A DNA stretch of 64,000 nucleotides from an uncultured Nitrospiraceae bacterium (GTDB taxonomy: Bacteria; Nitrospirota; Thermodesulfovibrionia; Thermodesulfovibrionales; Dissulfurispiraceae). Each line of letters begins with the position of its first letter. The stretch's first letter is position 1. Below are positions 20,397-28,497 of this stretch, in pieces. The notes beneath the pieces are model-generated. The model was given only the letters and a program-made list of their open reading frames with translations. It was not told where the DNA came from and did not search any database. The stretch lies in NCBI GenBank assembly GCA_903822005.1, contig CAIJNL010000016.1, forward strand, positions 1 through 64,000. The letters are read 5' to 3'. Made by a program: the position numbers and the translations under genes.

Positions 20397-20470
20397 TGGG
20401 AGTAAAGTAGGCAGTAAGCAGTAAGCAGACGGAAACGCCAGGTGAAGCTGCTCACTACTTACTGCTTATT
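20397..20470. repeat. GTAAGCA-type palindrome between two tRNA genes
   Basis: The left arm GCAGTAAGCAGTAAGCAG (20411-20428) is imperfectly inverted at 20448-20468, with a 19-nt loop. The 7-bp word GTAAGCA is repeated in each arm. It lies between tRNA-Gly and tRNA-Cys and could act as a processing hairpin, but its repeated-word design matches the palindrome at 1124-1214 and suggests a dispersed repeat. Confidence 0.6.
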
Positions 20471-20488
20471 TATATTGTCATCAATGAC

Positions 20489-20563
20489 GGCGACGTACCC
20501 AAGTGGCAAGGGGGAGGTCTGCAAAACCTTTATTCAGCGGTTCAAATCCGCTCGTCGCCTCCA
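20489..20563 (+). tRNA. trnC: tRNA-Cys (GCA)
   Basis: A complete cloverleaf with encoded CCA. Acceptor arms are GGCGACG (20489-20495) and CGTCGCC (20553-20559), then discriminator T and CCA. The anticodon stem GAGGT/ACCTT (one G-T pair) encloses loop CTGCAAA with GCA at 20521-20523. It is downstream of tRNA-Gly on the same strand, likely in the same transcript. Confidence 0.96.
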
Positions 20564-20718
20564 TCTTTCCCCCTGCTTCATTTTCCGTATCATGCTATAT
20601 TGACAATAGCCCTGATTTTTGGATAGCTTAATAAATGACCATAGTTAGCGTATGAGGCGCCCTATGGTGAGTAAGCGGCATATGCCAAAAGATTTCAAGC
20701 ATTTAAGGAGGTAAAATT

Positions 20719-21555
20719 ATGAACATGTTGAAAACACTGGTCCTGATGGTCTTTCTGTCAGTGATCCTCATAGGAATAGGCGGAGTAGTCGGCGGCAGGT
20801 CAGGAATGACGATTGCCCTTGTCATGGCTTTTGGCATTAATTTTGTGAGTTACTGGTGGAGTGACAAGATTGTACTCCGCATGTATGGAGCGCAGGAGAT
20901 TACCGAAGCTGATTCACCTGAGTTTTACGGCATAGTCAGAAGGCTGGCTTCCAAGGCGCAGCTTCCGATGCCGAAGGTATATCTTGTAGATGAGGACCAG
21001 CCCAACGCCTTTGCTACCGGAAGGAATCCCCAGCATGCCGCAGTGGCGGCCACAACCGGTATCCTGAGAATCCTCTCAAGGGAGGAACTCGAAGGTGTAT
21101 TGGCGCATGAACTGTCTCATGTAAAGCACAGGGACATCCTGATAAGTACGATAGCCGCCTCCATTGCCGGTGCGATATCGTATCTCGCGCATATGGCGTT
21201 TTTCTTTGGCGGAAGCCGCGACAATGAAAACTCCAATCCTGTGGCAATGATAGTCATGATGATAGTAGCGCCGATAGCCGCCATGCTCGTGCAGCTGGCC
21301 ATCTCCCGTTCCAGGGAGTACGGAGCTGATGAGGGCGGGGCGGAGATCTGCGGGCATCCGCGTTTTCTCGCCAACGCGCTCAGGAAACTTGATATGGCAT
21401 CAAAGCAGATACCAATGGACGCCAATCCGGCCACCTCACATATGTTTATTGTTAACCCCCTGACCGGCGGTGGAATTGCAAGGCTGTTCAGCACCCATCC
21501 TCCGATGGAGGAGCGCATCGCCCGCCTAGAGGCTATGAGCGGCGGCAGACGTTAG
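20719..21555 (+). CDS. htpX: Membrane zinc metalloprotease HtpX
   Basis: A 278-residue M48B protease that degrades damaged membrane proteins. Two N-terminal membrane helices (about residues 5-25 and 29-46) are followed by the zinc site HELSH (130-134). The third ligand lies in [15 protein letters not shown], after two further hydrophobic helices (about 142-160 and 175-197). An AAGGAGG site precedes the ATG. It is followed by purE after 37 bp. HtpX is often heat- or envelope-stress-induced, but no such promoter was recognised here. Confidence 0.95.
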   Translation: MNMLKTLVLMVFLSVILIGIGGVVGGRSGMTIALVMAFGINFVSYWWSDKIVLRMYGAQEITEADSPEFYGIVRRLASKAQLPMPKVYLVDEDQPNAFATGRNPQHAAVAATTGILRILSREELEGVLAHELSHVKHRDILISTIAASIAGAISYLAHMAFFFGGSRDNENSNPVAMIVMMIVAPIAAMLVQLAISRSREYGADEGGAEICGHPRFLANALRKLDMASKQIPMDANPATSHMFIVNPLTGGGIARLFSTHPPMEERIARLEAMSGGRR

Positions 21556-21592
21556 GCTATCAGAGGTCAATGACCTTGAGGAGAGAATAAAT

Positions 21593-22087
21593 ATGGGCAG
21601 CCCGCTGGTTGGTATCATTATGGGCAGTGACAGTGACCTTCCGGTCATGGAGCAGGCCGCGCAGGTGCTGCAGGAGATGGGAATAGCTTTTGAGATGGAC
21701 ATCAGCTCCGCGCACAGGCTGCCCGACAAGACTGCCGATTATGCCAGATCGGCAAGAGACCGGGGCATCCAGGTGATCATCGCCGGGGCAGGAATGGCGG
21801 CGCATCTGGCAGGGGTCATTGCCGCACATACGACGCTGCCTGTAATCGGGGTGCCGCTGAAGTCCGGGCCTCTCGATGGTGTTGATGCCCTGTATTCGAC
21901 TGTGCAGATGCCGACAGGCATTCCGGTTGCGACGGTTTCCGTTGGCGGGGCCAAGAATGCGGCTTATCTTGCCTGCTCGATTCTATCCATAAAATATCCT
22001 GAAATTGCCGACAAGCTTGAGGCCTTCAGGGCAAAGACCAGGAACAGCCTTGAGGAAAAATCGGCCAAACTGAAAATGCAGCAATAA
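21593..22087 (+). CDS. purE: N5-carboxyaminoimidazole ribonucleotide mutase
   Basis: A 164-residue class I PurE. It converts N5-CAIR to CAIR in purine synthesis. Signatures are [16 protein letters not shown], the substrate loop [13 protein letters not shown], and [26 protein letters not shown] normal partner, purK, is not in the window; purC lies 570 bp downstream beyond a terminator and repeats. Class I PurE normally requires PurK, so one is expected elsewhere. Confidence 0.95.
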   Translation: MGSPLVGIIMGSDSDLPVMEQAAQVLQEMGIAFEMDISSAHRLPDKTADYARSARDRGIQVIIAGAGMAAHLAGVIAAHTTLPVIGVPLKSGPLDGVDALYSTVQMPTGIPVATVSVGGAKNAAYLACSILSIKYPEIADKLEAFRAKTRNSLEEKSAKLKMQQ

Positions 22088-22102
22088 CAAATTAATAATT
22101 TA

Positions 22103-22133
22103 AGACCTGTATCTCGCGATACAGGTCTTTTTT
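22103..22133 (+). terminator. Intrinsic terminator after purE
   Basis: A stem of about 12 bp, AGACCTGTATC with its complement GATACAGGTCT (22103-22128), ends in a run of T (22127-22133). It lies 15 bp after the purE stop. Confidence 0.9.
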
Positions 22134-22140
22134 AAAATAA

Positions 22141-22289
22141 GACGGCAAGGGCAGCTGTCTCTTGTCTCGCTGAATAAGAACAGTTAGATTTTACTGCCGC
22201 ACAATCTGAGTGACGCAGAACATTCTATATGGTTTAGAATCGCAAGGAAGGTCACACCGAGACGTCAAGCCAACTACCCTTGTCGTCTT
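22141..22289 (-). repeat. 145-bp palindromic element, copy A
   Basis: One of three copies of a ~145-bp element in this window (see 22410-22552 and 55990-56135). Its ends are inverted repeats: GACGGCAAGGG at 22141 and CCCTTGTCGTC near 22277. The conserved core on the minus strand includes GTCTCGGTGTGACC and CTTATTCAGCGAGACAAGAG. It has no reading frame. A ~120-bp spacer (22290-22409) in which I see nothing separates it from copy B in opposite orientation. Together they fill the 520-bp purE-purC gap. Confidence 0.8.
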
Positions 22290-22409
22290 CAAATCAGCTT
22301 CGGGGATACTTGTTTGGGGAAGTAAATGCCAACCGGATATTGGCTTGCTGAATAAATTCACTGCCGGCTAAGACACTATGCAATGAATGGCTATCCAGTG
22401 GAGTATGAG

Positions 22410-22552
22410 CAGATAAGGTTAGCCGACTCGAAGTCTCGGTGTCCGTGCTTTAGATTATTAACACCCCGATGGACTGTGCGCCTTTCAGTTAATTCGGTCG
22501 ATAAGTCAAAGTGATCTTATTCAGCGAGACAAGAGGCGGTTAGCCTTGTCTG
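22410..22552 (+). repeat. 145-bp palindromic element, copy B
   Basis: The ends CAGATAAGGTTAGCC (from 22410) and GGTTAGCCTTGTCTG (to 22552) are imperfect inverted repeats. The interior shares CGACTCGAAGTCTCGGTGT, TGCTTTAGATT and TCTTATTCAGCGAGACAAG with copies A and C. It is non-coding and lies 100 bp before purC, inverted relative to copy A. Confidence 0.8.
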
Positions 22553-22653
22553 CTTTAACATAGGATATGTGTCTTCCGGGCTATTAGTTTTACTGGTGTG
22601 CAATCTGTTGTAATATATAACTATCGAATAAATTATCATGCGTGGAGGTAAAT

Positions 22654-23532
22654 ATGGCTGATGTTGTGATAAAGACCGATTTCCCGGATCTGAAGCTTTC
22701 AAGGCGCGGCAAGGTGCGTGACGTATATGATGTTGGTGAATATCTTCTTATAGTGGCTACCGACAGGGTATCTGCATTCGACGTCGTCATGCCAAACGGC
22801 ATACCTGGCAAGGGCAGGGTGCTTACGCAGATATCAAGGTTCTGGTTCAGCCAGATGACAGGCATCATCGAGAACCATATAATTTCGATGGATGTCAAAG
22901 AGTATCCGCTGGAACTTCAAAAATATGCCGACCTGCTCCAGGGCCGCAGTATGCTGGTAAAAAAGGCGCAGCCGCTTCCTGTTGAATGCATTGTGCGCGG
23001 ATATCTTTCGGGTTCGGGCTGGAATGAGTATAAAGCGACCGGCAAAGTCTGCGGCATTGACATACCGGCGGGCCTTGTTGAATCATCCAAACTCGAAAAG
23101 CCCATTTTCACGCCGAGCACAAAGGCTGAAGAAGGGCATGACATCAACATAAGCTTTGACGAGGCAGCAGCCATTATCGGCAGGGAGCATGCTGAAAGGG
23201 CAAGGGACATAGCGCTTGCTGTTTACAGCCACGGACGCGCGATTGCGGAAAAGAAAGGGATCATCATTGCCGACACAAAAATGGAGCTGGGGATTTATAA
23301 CGGCAAGCTGATATTGATAGATGAGTTGCTGACACCGGATTCATCGCGGTTCTGGTCAATGAAGGCTTATCAGCCAGGTAAAGGTCAGGACAGCTATGAC
23401 AAGCAGATTGTGCGTGATTATCTGTTGACGCTCGATTGGGACAAGAAGTATCCGGGCCCGCTGCTGCCGGAAGAGATAGTCAAAAAGACGGCGGCAAGGT
23501 ATCAGGAAATATTGGAGATAATAACGAAATAG
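22654..23532 (+). CDS. purC: Phosphoribosylaminoimidazole-succinocarboxamide synthase
   Basis: A 292-residue SAICAR synthase, which joins aspartate to CAIR in purine synthesis. It has the [19 protein letters not shown] signature, the [15 protein letters not shown] C-terminus and the [12 protein letters not shown] loop. This is the longer, ADE1-like form. I chose ATG 22654, with GGAGG 5 nt upstream, over the in-frame GTG four codons earlier that lies within that ribosome-binding site. Confidence 0.95.
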   Translation: MADVVIKTDFPDLKLSRRGKVRDVYDVGEYLLIVATDRVSAFDVVMPNGIPGKGRVLTQISRFWFSQMTGIIENHIISMDVKEYPLELQKYADLLQGRSMLVKKAQPLPVECIVRGYLSGSGWNEYKATGKVCGIDIPAGLVESSKLEKPIFTPSTKAEEGHDINISFDEAAAIIGREHAERARDIALAVYSHGRAIAEKKGIIIADTKMELGIYNGKLILIDELLTPDSSRFWSMKAYQPGKGQDSYDKQIVRDYLLTLDWDKKYPGPLLPEEIVKKTAARYQEILEIITK

Positions 23533-23539
23533 AGCGAGA

Positions 23540-23719
23540 ACCATATGAATAGTTCTTTTACACTCAGATGCTCTCTTTTGACAGTTCTAAGCTCATTGCG
23601 CTGCAACCGCAAAACTCGCCCCCTCGGGGCTCAGACAGTTGTGGTTGCTTAACGCTCCATTTTGCCAAGAACTGTTACCAAAAGAAGAGCAATTCGCTCC
23701 AAAGAACTATTCATATGGT
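23540..23719. repeat. 180-bp palindromic element with perfect 19-bp terminal inverted repeats
   Basis: ACCATATGAATAGTTCTTT (23540-23558) is exactly inverted at 23701-23719. The next ~60 bp of each arm also pair imperfectly (GCTCTCTTTTGACAGTTC against GAACTGTTACCAAAAGAAG). The centre holds AACTCGCCCCCTCGGGGCTC. It has no transposase and no reading frame, so it looks like a non-autonomous element (MITE-like) or large hairpin. It lies 8 bp after purC and 32 bp before mazG, so it replaces the space where mazG expression signals would be. Confidence 0.85.
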
Positions 23720-23751
23720 AGAAGGCAACTTAATTCTATTTGCATATTAAT

Positions 23752-24534
23752 ATGAATAACTTCCAGAAACTCATAGACATAATGGCCAAACTCCGTTCGG
23801 AGCAGGGCTGCGCGTGGGACAAGGTGCAGACGCACGAGACGCTGAAGCCCTATCTCATAGAGGAGTCGTATGAGGTAATCGAAGCGATTGACGAAAAGGA
23901 CCCTGCAAAGCTGAAAGAAGAACTGGGCGATTTATTGATGCAGGTGGTTTTCCATTCTCAGGTCGCAAAGGACAGCGGCCATTTTGATATTAACGACGTA
24001 ATAGAAAAGATTAGCTCCAAGATGGTATCCCGCCATCCGCATGTGTTCGGCGACGCTAAATTCGATACACCTGATGAAGTGAAAAAGCAGTGGCATGACA
24101 GGAAAAAGGAAGAAGGAAAGTTCCGTGATTCCGCGCTCGAAGGCGTGCCCAAAGAGTTGCCGTCTCTGCTCAGGGCGCACAGGTTGCAGTCGAGGGCCGC
24201 AAAGGTCGGGTTCAACTGGGAAAAGGTAGAGGACGTATTCGAAAAGCTGGACGAAGAGCTTCAGGAATTCAAAGAGGCTGTTGCGAACAGGGACACGAAG
24301 GAAATCGAGGGCGAAATTGGAGACATCATCTTTGTTCTCGTCAATATATCGAGGTTTGTCGGGGTCAATGCGGAAGAGGCGCTCAGGAAGTCGACATCCA
24401 AGTTCGTGTCCCGTTTCAGGTACATCGAGATTAAGGCCGCGGAAGCGGGCCGGAAGCTTGAGGACATGACACTGGAAGAGATGGATGTGCTTTGGGACGA
24501 GGCAAAGACGACAGAGCCCGGGCATAAGGTCTGA
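23752..24534 (+). CDS. mazG: Nucleoside triphosphate pyrophosphohydrolase MazG
   Basis: A 260-residue full-length MazG with two all-alpha NTP-PPase repeats. The first has EESYEVIEAIDEKD...EELGDLLMQVVFHS; the second has LDEELQEFKEA...EIEGEIGDIIFVLVN. It hydrolyses NTPs/dNTPs to monophosphates and is linked to nucleotide house-cleaning and lowering of ppGpp. ATG 23752 fits the family N-terminus. No Shine-Dalgarno sequence is visible; TATTAAT lies just before the ATG, so a very short leader is possible. Confidence 0.93.
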   Translation: MNNFQKLIDIMAKLRSEQGCAWDKVQTHETLKPYLIEESYEVIEAIDEKDPAKLKEELGDLLMQVVFHSQVAKDSGHFDINDVIEKISSKMVSRHPHVFGDAKFDTPDEVKKQWHDRKKEEGKFRDSALEGVPKELPSLLRAHRLQSRAAKVGFNWEKVEDVFEKLDEELQEFKEAVANRDTKEIEGEIGDIIFVLVNISRFVGVNAEEALRKSTSKFVSRFRYIEIKAAEAGRKLEDMTLEEMDVLWDEAKTTEPGHKV

Positions 24535-24671
24535 TTCAGCCGGATCAGACTGCTGCCGGTGGGAGCACCATTTCGTGTGGTATAATTCTGGTATCATTCA
24601 GAGTGCGGATCTGAAACCGGCAGGCAAAGGGTGCTGTGCGCGGTAAAGTCAGGAGGCAATAGTAAAAATTA

Positions 24672-25076
24672 ATGGCAAGGCTCGAATCAGAGAACAACAG
24701 CATGGAAGTCGTATGCGTCAGACAGGATGAGACGGAACTGGAATTAATCGTTAAAGTCAAGGCATATGATACCGAGATGACTTTCCCATTGACCGCGGAC
24801 AAGGATGATTTCCGGACGTTTCTCGAAACCCTACAGCAGGCAAATGAAAACATGGTCGGGATGTCGGAGTTGAAACAGAGATTTGAGGATAAAAGGATTT
24901 CTTTTGAGGTCGATGGGCTGATTTCCGTTACAGACAATATAGGAGTGGGGCGTGTTATTGTCGCTGGAAATAACTGTGCTTACAGGCATAAGGGCAATGA
25001 TTGCCACTTCAAGTTTATAGCGGACCAGAAGGCCCTTGTTACTTTTATGTGGGGGTTGCAAACATTAAACAGCTGA
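24672..25076 (+). CDS. Hypothetical protein, 134 residues
   Basis: I do not recognise this family. The product is small, soluble and probably mixed alpha/beta, with no signal peptide or membrane helix. It begins MARLESENNSMEVVCVRQDE and ends in a Cys/His-containing part (NCAYRHKGNDCHFKF) without a clear metal-site spacing. GGAGG lies 16 nt before the ATG, which is far. A TATAAT-like hexamer (near 24581) may mark a promoter. It is the first of a run of small orphan genes (to 26454). Confidence 0.6.
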   Translation: MARLESENNSMEVVCVRQDETELELIVKVKAYDTEMTFPLTADKDDFRTFLETLQQANENMVGMSELKQRFEDKRISFEVDGLISVTDNIGVGRVIVAGNNCAYRHKGNDCHFKFIADQKALVTFMWGLQTLNS

Positions 25077-25113
25077 CACTGCAGCTGGGTGCGCAAAAAA
25101 AGGTGAAAGGCAT

Positions 25114-25353
25114 ATGAAGAGAAAAATTAAATACACGGATGAACCGATAGGCAAGGTGAAAGTCATTAGTGATTTTCTGCCGCCTCCGGACCAGTTGGTG
25201 CTTAAAGAGGACAATATAAAGGTAACGATAGCCTTGAAAAAATCGAGTGTTGAATTCTTTAAGAAAGAGGCCAGGAAGCAGCACACATCCTATCAAAAAA
25301 TGATTCGGCAGCTTGTTGACCTCTACACCGCCAGACACCAGAAAAGAGCGTAA
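25114..25353 (+). CDS. CopG-like antitoxin/DNA-binding protein, orphan
   Basis: A 79-residue protein with a C-terminal ribbon-helix-helix-like region (IKVTIALKKSSVEFFKKEARKQHTSYQKMIRQLVDLY). The N-terminal KYTDEPIGKVKVISDFLPPP segment is typical of the small CopG/BrnA-like antitoxins. Such proteins bind operator DNA as dimers and neutralise a toxin. No toxin-sized partner of a known type is adjacent; the neighbouring 134-residue gene is unidentified. It may be an orphan or control an unknown partner. Confidence 0.7.
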   Translation: MKRKIKYTDEPIGKVKVISDFLPPPDQLVLKEDNIKVTIALKKSSVEFFKKEARKQHTSYQKMIRQLVDLYTARHQKRA

Positions 25354-25370
25354 AAAAAAGGAGAACCATC

Positions 25371-26018
25371 ATGCGGCTTATTAGTTCGGGCAAATATTTG
25401 TTGCTTATAGCTTTTGTCTTGATAGTAAGCATTGTCACAGTCAATGCAGAGTCGCCCAGTGTCAGCACCACTGCAACGGTGCCGCAGGGCTTTGCGGCGT
25501 TTGTGCCCAAAGATTACAAGATGGGCGCCAGCCAGACGACTACCGGCGGAAATGCGGCCGGGGTCTCGTTTGTTGCCACTAAAACAGATCCACGCAATCC
25601 GTCAATCCTCAAGGAGTATCGCCTGAAACTGGATATACGTGTGACTGCGAGCCAGCTTATCAAGATGCAGGGGCCGATCTACCAGGCACAGCTCGAGAAA
25701 GACATCGAATCGAAACGCAAGAGTTATGCCGCTCAAACATCGAATCCTGGAATCAGATACGACCAGGCAACAGTAACAAAGTATCCATGGGGATACGGAA
25801 TTACCCAGCGCAGAGTGCATCGCTACATCGGCTCCGGAACGGGACCGGATAAAACTGAGTATATGTGCGAATACATAGGTTTGATCCTTGATGATACCTC
25901 AGTGAAGAAATTCGAATTACTTGTGAGTGGAGTGGATACCAGCACCGAGGCTGATCAGTGGGCCAAAAACGTTGTTGTAAAAATTGGAAGGACTACCCCG
26001 GACAATATCAGGAATTGA
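25371..26018 (+). CDS. Secreted hypothetical protein, 215 residues
   Basis: A clear signal peptide (about residues 1-26, KYLLLIAFVLIVSIVTVNA then ES) predicts export. The mature part is about 190 residues, rich in Thr, Ser and Lys, with no membrane helix and no Cys pair. I do not recognise the family. AAAAGGAG lies before the ATG. It starts 17 bp after the CopG-like gene and may share its transcript. Confidence 0.65.
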   Translation: MRLISSGKYLLLIAFVLIVSIVTVNAESPSVSTTATVPQGFAAFVPKDYKMGASQTTTGGNAAGVSFVATKTDPRNPSILKEYRLKLDIRVTASQLIKMQGPIYQAQLEKDIESKRKSYAAQTSNPGIRYDQATVTKYPWGYGITQRRVHRYIGSGTGPDKTEYMCEYIGLILDDTSVKKFELLVSGVDTSTEADQWAKNVVVKIGRTTPDNIRN

Positions 26019-26082
26019 TTAACTCATACAGATAATTAATTGTTAGACAGAACAACAAATCAAACACCAGGAGGTAGTCGCG

Positions 26083-26454
26083 ATGATCCCGGAGAAACTG
26101 AAGGAAATCATGAAGAAGGACGGAGTTGTTGCTATCGCTACACTGGGGCCTGATGGCCCTCACATGGTCAACACCTGGAATAGCTACCTCAGAATATCAC
26201 AAGATGAGCGGCTGTTTATCCCTGCAGGGTACATGCATAGGACAGAGGCTAATATTGCCCACAACCCCAATGTGCTGATTACGCTGGGGAGCAGCAAGGT
26301 TGAGGGCTTGCACGGTGCAGGTGCCGGATTCTTGATCAAGGGAAAGGCGACCTTTATAACATCCGGACCTGATTTTGATTTCATGAAAGAAAAGTTCAGT
26401 TGGCTGCGAGCAACCCTGGCCATTACCATCGATTCTGCTGCTCAAACCTGGTGA
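26083..26454 (+). CDS. Pyridoxamine 5'-phosphate oxidase-family FMN-binding protein
   Basis: A 123-residue split-barrel flavoprotein of the PPOX-like type. The N-terminal MIPEKLKEIMKKDGVVAIATLGPDGPHMVNTW and the EANIAHNPNVLITLGSSKV segment are characteristic. These proteins bind FMN or F420-like cofactors as dimers; the substrate cannot be predicted. A CAGGAGG site precedes the ATG. The length is close to that of small members of the family, so it looks complete. Confidence 0.8.
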   Translation: MIPEKLKEIMKKDGVVAIATLGPDGPHMVNTWNSYLRISQDERLFIPAGYMHRTEANIAHNPNVLITLGSSKVEGLHGAGAGFLIKGKATFITSGPDFDFMKEKFSWLRATLAITIDSAAQTW

Positions 26455-26652
26455 AGGTGAGTGGATAGTTTGTACTATGCAGTTTAGTGGCTTTGGCAAG
26501 CATGTGAGAATTGCAGATCGCAGCTAAACTGATTAACGACCGGCATGGTCGAAATCTCTCAAAATTTTCGCTGCTTGAAGTAATCGTTTTTTAAGTATAT
26601 TTGTTCTCAAACTATAGTGTTGATTTAATTATTCGAAAGCCCCGTTTCCCCT

Positions 26653-26684
26653 TTGACATTTACTTTTATTGCGTGGTATACAAT
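26653..26684 (+). promoter_or_regulatory. Promoter and structured leader of the cold-shock gene
   Basis: TTGACA (26653-26658) and TATACAAT (26677-26684) are 18 bp apart. The predicted transcript has a ~60-nt leader with two small hairpins (CCCGAAAGGTTCTTTCAGGG and GCAACCTGAGTTGCAGGTT) before an AAGGAGGG site. Cold-shock mRNAs often carry temperature-sensitive leaders; that role here is inferred. The rest of the 26455-26753 gap shows nothing else. Confidence 0.7.
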
Positions 26685-26753
26685 TGTCATAACCCCGAAA
26701 GGTTCTTTCAGGGTAAGCAACCTGAGTTGCAGGTTTAAGGAGGGTTTGCGATC

Positions 26754-26957
26754 ATGGCTTTTGAGGGTACTGTGAAGTGGTTCAACGAATCAAAGGGTTA
26801 TGGATTTATCCAGCAGGACGATGGCCCGGATGTATTTGTTCACTTCTCTTCTATCCAGGGAGACGGGTTCAAGACCATCGCGAAAGGCCAGAGGGTACGA
26901 TTTGAGATCACGAGTGATGAAAAGGGGCCCAAGGCGGCAAACGTAACAAAAATCTGA
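26754..26957 (+). CDS. csp: Cold shock protein (CspA family)
   Basis: A 67-residue single cold-shock domain. Both RNA-binding motifs are present: KGYGFI (RNP1-type) and VFVHFS (RNP2-type). It binds single-stranded RNA and melts secondary structure. It is monocistronic, with its own promoter and a hairpin after the stop. Confidence 0.97.
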   Translation: MAFEGTVKWFNESKGYGFIQQDDGPDVFVHFSSIQGDGFKTIAKGQRVRFEITSDEKGPKAANVTKI

Positions 26958-26963
26958 TACGAA

Positions 26964-26985
26964 GAGGGCCCCTCGAGGCCCTTTA
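26964..26985 (+). terminator. Possible weak terminator after csp
   Basis: A 6-bp stem AGGGCC/GGCCCT (26965-26970, 26977-26982) is followed by only TTTAAGATTT. It lies 5 bp past the csp stop. The short T tract makes it a weak candidate. Confidence 0.45.
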
Positions 26986-27302
26986 AGATTTCCGGGCATC
27001 GGTCCGGCCATTCCCTCCGGCACATCTCGTGGACGTGCTGTCTTAAATATAGTTTTGCGTTCTTAAACAGACCATCTTGAGCATAGCATACGTTAAAGTT
27101 ATTGTATTCGTAACAGGGCAGTATCCGGGAGCTACAAAAAAGAGTCATCCTGTTGTAAAATATATACTTCCGGGTCTTTTTGACGATCTCAGGAAAAGGG
27201 CGATGGACCCTGGCTTTGGCTTTGTGGCCTCCGGCCTGCTGGTCAGGAGATCGATGAATGACGAAGAAATATAAGAAAAAGTAAAAAAGTGAGAGGTAAA
27301 GA
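26986..27302. other. Intergenic region, no supported gene
   Basis: I see no gene here. A 65-codon plus-strand frame (27077-27274) starts with TTG, lacks a ribosome-binding site and resembles no family. TATATACT near 27160 could be a -10 element for the aminotransferase gene, but no matching -35 is clear. GAGAGG just before 27303 is the aminotransferase ribosome-binding site. Confidence 0.5.
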
Positions 27303-28484
27303 ATGTTTGAGTTTAACAGGATCAAGCGCCTGCCGCCGTATGTGTTTGCTATCGTCAATCAGCTTAAGATGGAGTCGAGGCATCTGGGTGAAGACGTAAT
27401 CGACCTCGGTATGGGAAATCCGGACCTGCCTACACCCCAGCATATAGTCGAAAAACTTTGCGAGGCCGCGAGGAACCCCAAGAACCACCGCTACTCCGCG
27501 TCCAAAGGCATTACACAGCTCAGGGCAGCCATAACCGAGTGGTACAAACGGCGGTTTGATGTTGACCTTGATCCTGAATCAGAGGCAGTCGTGACCATCG
27601 GATCAAAAGAGGGCCTTTCGCATCTTGCGCTTGCCATGGTACAGCCCGGGGATGTTGTCATGTCTCCGACCCCCGCTTATCCGATCCATCCGTATGCGGT
27701 GATCATAGCGGGCGGCGAAGTATCCAATATCCCGATAGGGCCGGGCAGGGACTTTTTTGCCGAGATGGAGAAGACCTTTAAAAAAACATGGCCGAGGCCG
27801 AAGATACTGATTCTTAATTTCCCGCATAACCCGACCACGGCGGTCCTGGACAATACCGATTTCTTTAAGCAGGTGGTCGATTTCGCAAAAGAAAATAATG
27901 TGATTGTCATACATGATTTTGCTTACGCCGACCTCGTTTTTGACGGTTACAAGGCGCCGAGCTTTCTGCAGGTGCCGGGTGCAAAGGACGTCGGTGTCGA
28001 GTTTTATTCGCTCACAAAGAGTTATTCCATGGCAGGCTGGAGGGTAGGCTTCTGCTGCGGCAACAGGGAGATCATCGCATCGCTCATCAAGATTAAGAGT
28101 TATCTCGATTACGGCATGTTCCAGCCGATCCAGATAGCTAGCATAGTCGCGCTCAGGGGACCGCAGGAATGTGTTGATGAGATTCGGCAGACGTATCAGC
28201 AGCGCAGGGACGTGCTGATAAAGGGTCTGGATCAGGCAGGCTGGCAGATAGAGCCGCCAAAGGCCACCATGTTTGTCTGGGCAGAGATACCCGAACCCTT
28301 CAGGCAGATGGGATCACTCGAATTCGCGAAGTACCTGATCAAAGAGGCCAAGGTGGCTGTATCTCCGGGCATCGGGTTTGGCGAGGGCGGAGACAATTAT
28401 GTGAGGTTCGCGCTTGTTGAGAATGAGCAGAGGATAAAACAGGCGGCCAAAGGGATAAAGAAGGCATTGAATAGAGGTGCGTAA
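27303..28484 (+). CDS. alaC: Class I/II aminotransferase, AlaC-like
   Basis: A 393-residue PLP aminotransferase. The PLP lysine lies in [19 protein letters not shown], and NFPHNPTT and the C-terminal [14 protein letters not shown] are typical. The N-terminus [19 protein letters not shown] matches the AlaC/glutamate-pyruvate type, sometimes annotated as LL-diaminopimelate aminotransferase-like. It is immediately followed by hom (13 bp), which suggests a role in amino-acid supply. The exact substrate (alanine, or another 2-oxo acid) is uncertain. Confidence 0.88.
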   Translation: MFEFNRIKRLPPYVFAIVNQLKMESRHLGEDVIDLGMGNPDLPTPQHIVEKLCEAARNPKNHRYSASKGITQLRAAITEWYKRRFDVDLDPESEAVVTIGSKEGLSHLALAMVQPGDVVMSPTPAYPIHPYAVIIAGGEVSNIPIGPGRDFFAEMEKTFKKTWPRPKILILNFPHNPTTAVLDNTDFFKQVVDFAKENNVIVIHDFAYADLVFDGYKAPSFLQVPGAKDVGVEFYSLTKSYSMAGWRVGFCCGNREIIASLIKIKSYLDYGMFQPIQIASIVALRGPQECVDEIRQTYQQRRDVLIKGLDQAGWQIEPPKATMFVWAEIPEPFRQMGSLEFAKYLIKEAKVAVSPGIGFGEGGDNYVRFALVENEQRIKQAAKGIKKALNRGA

Positions 28485-28497
28485 TAAGGAGCGTATT

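Noticed and set aside
22141..22552. An insertion sequence in the purE-purC gap
   Set aside because: Inverted repeats are present, but no transposase frame exists within or beside them, so I call repeat elements rather than an IS.
27077..27274. A 65-codon frame upstream of the aminotransferase
   Set aside because: TTG start, no ribosome-binding site, and no recognisable features.
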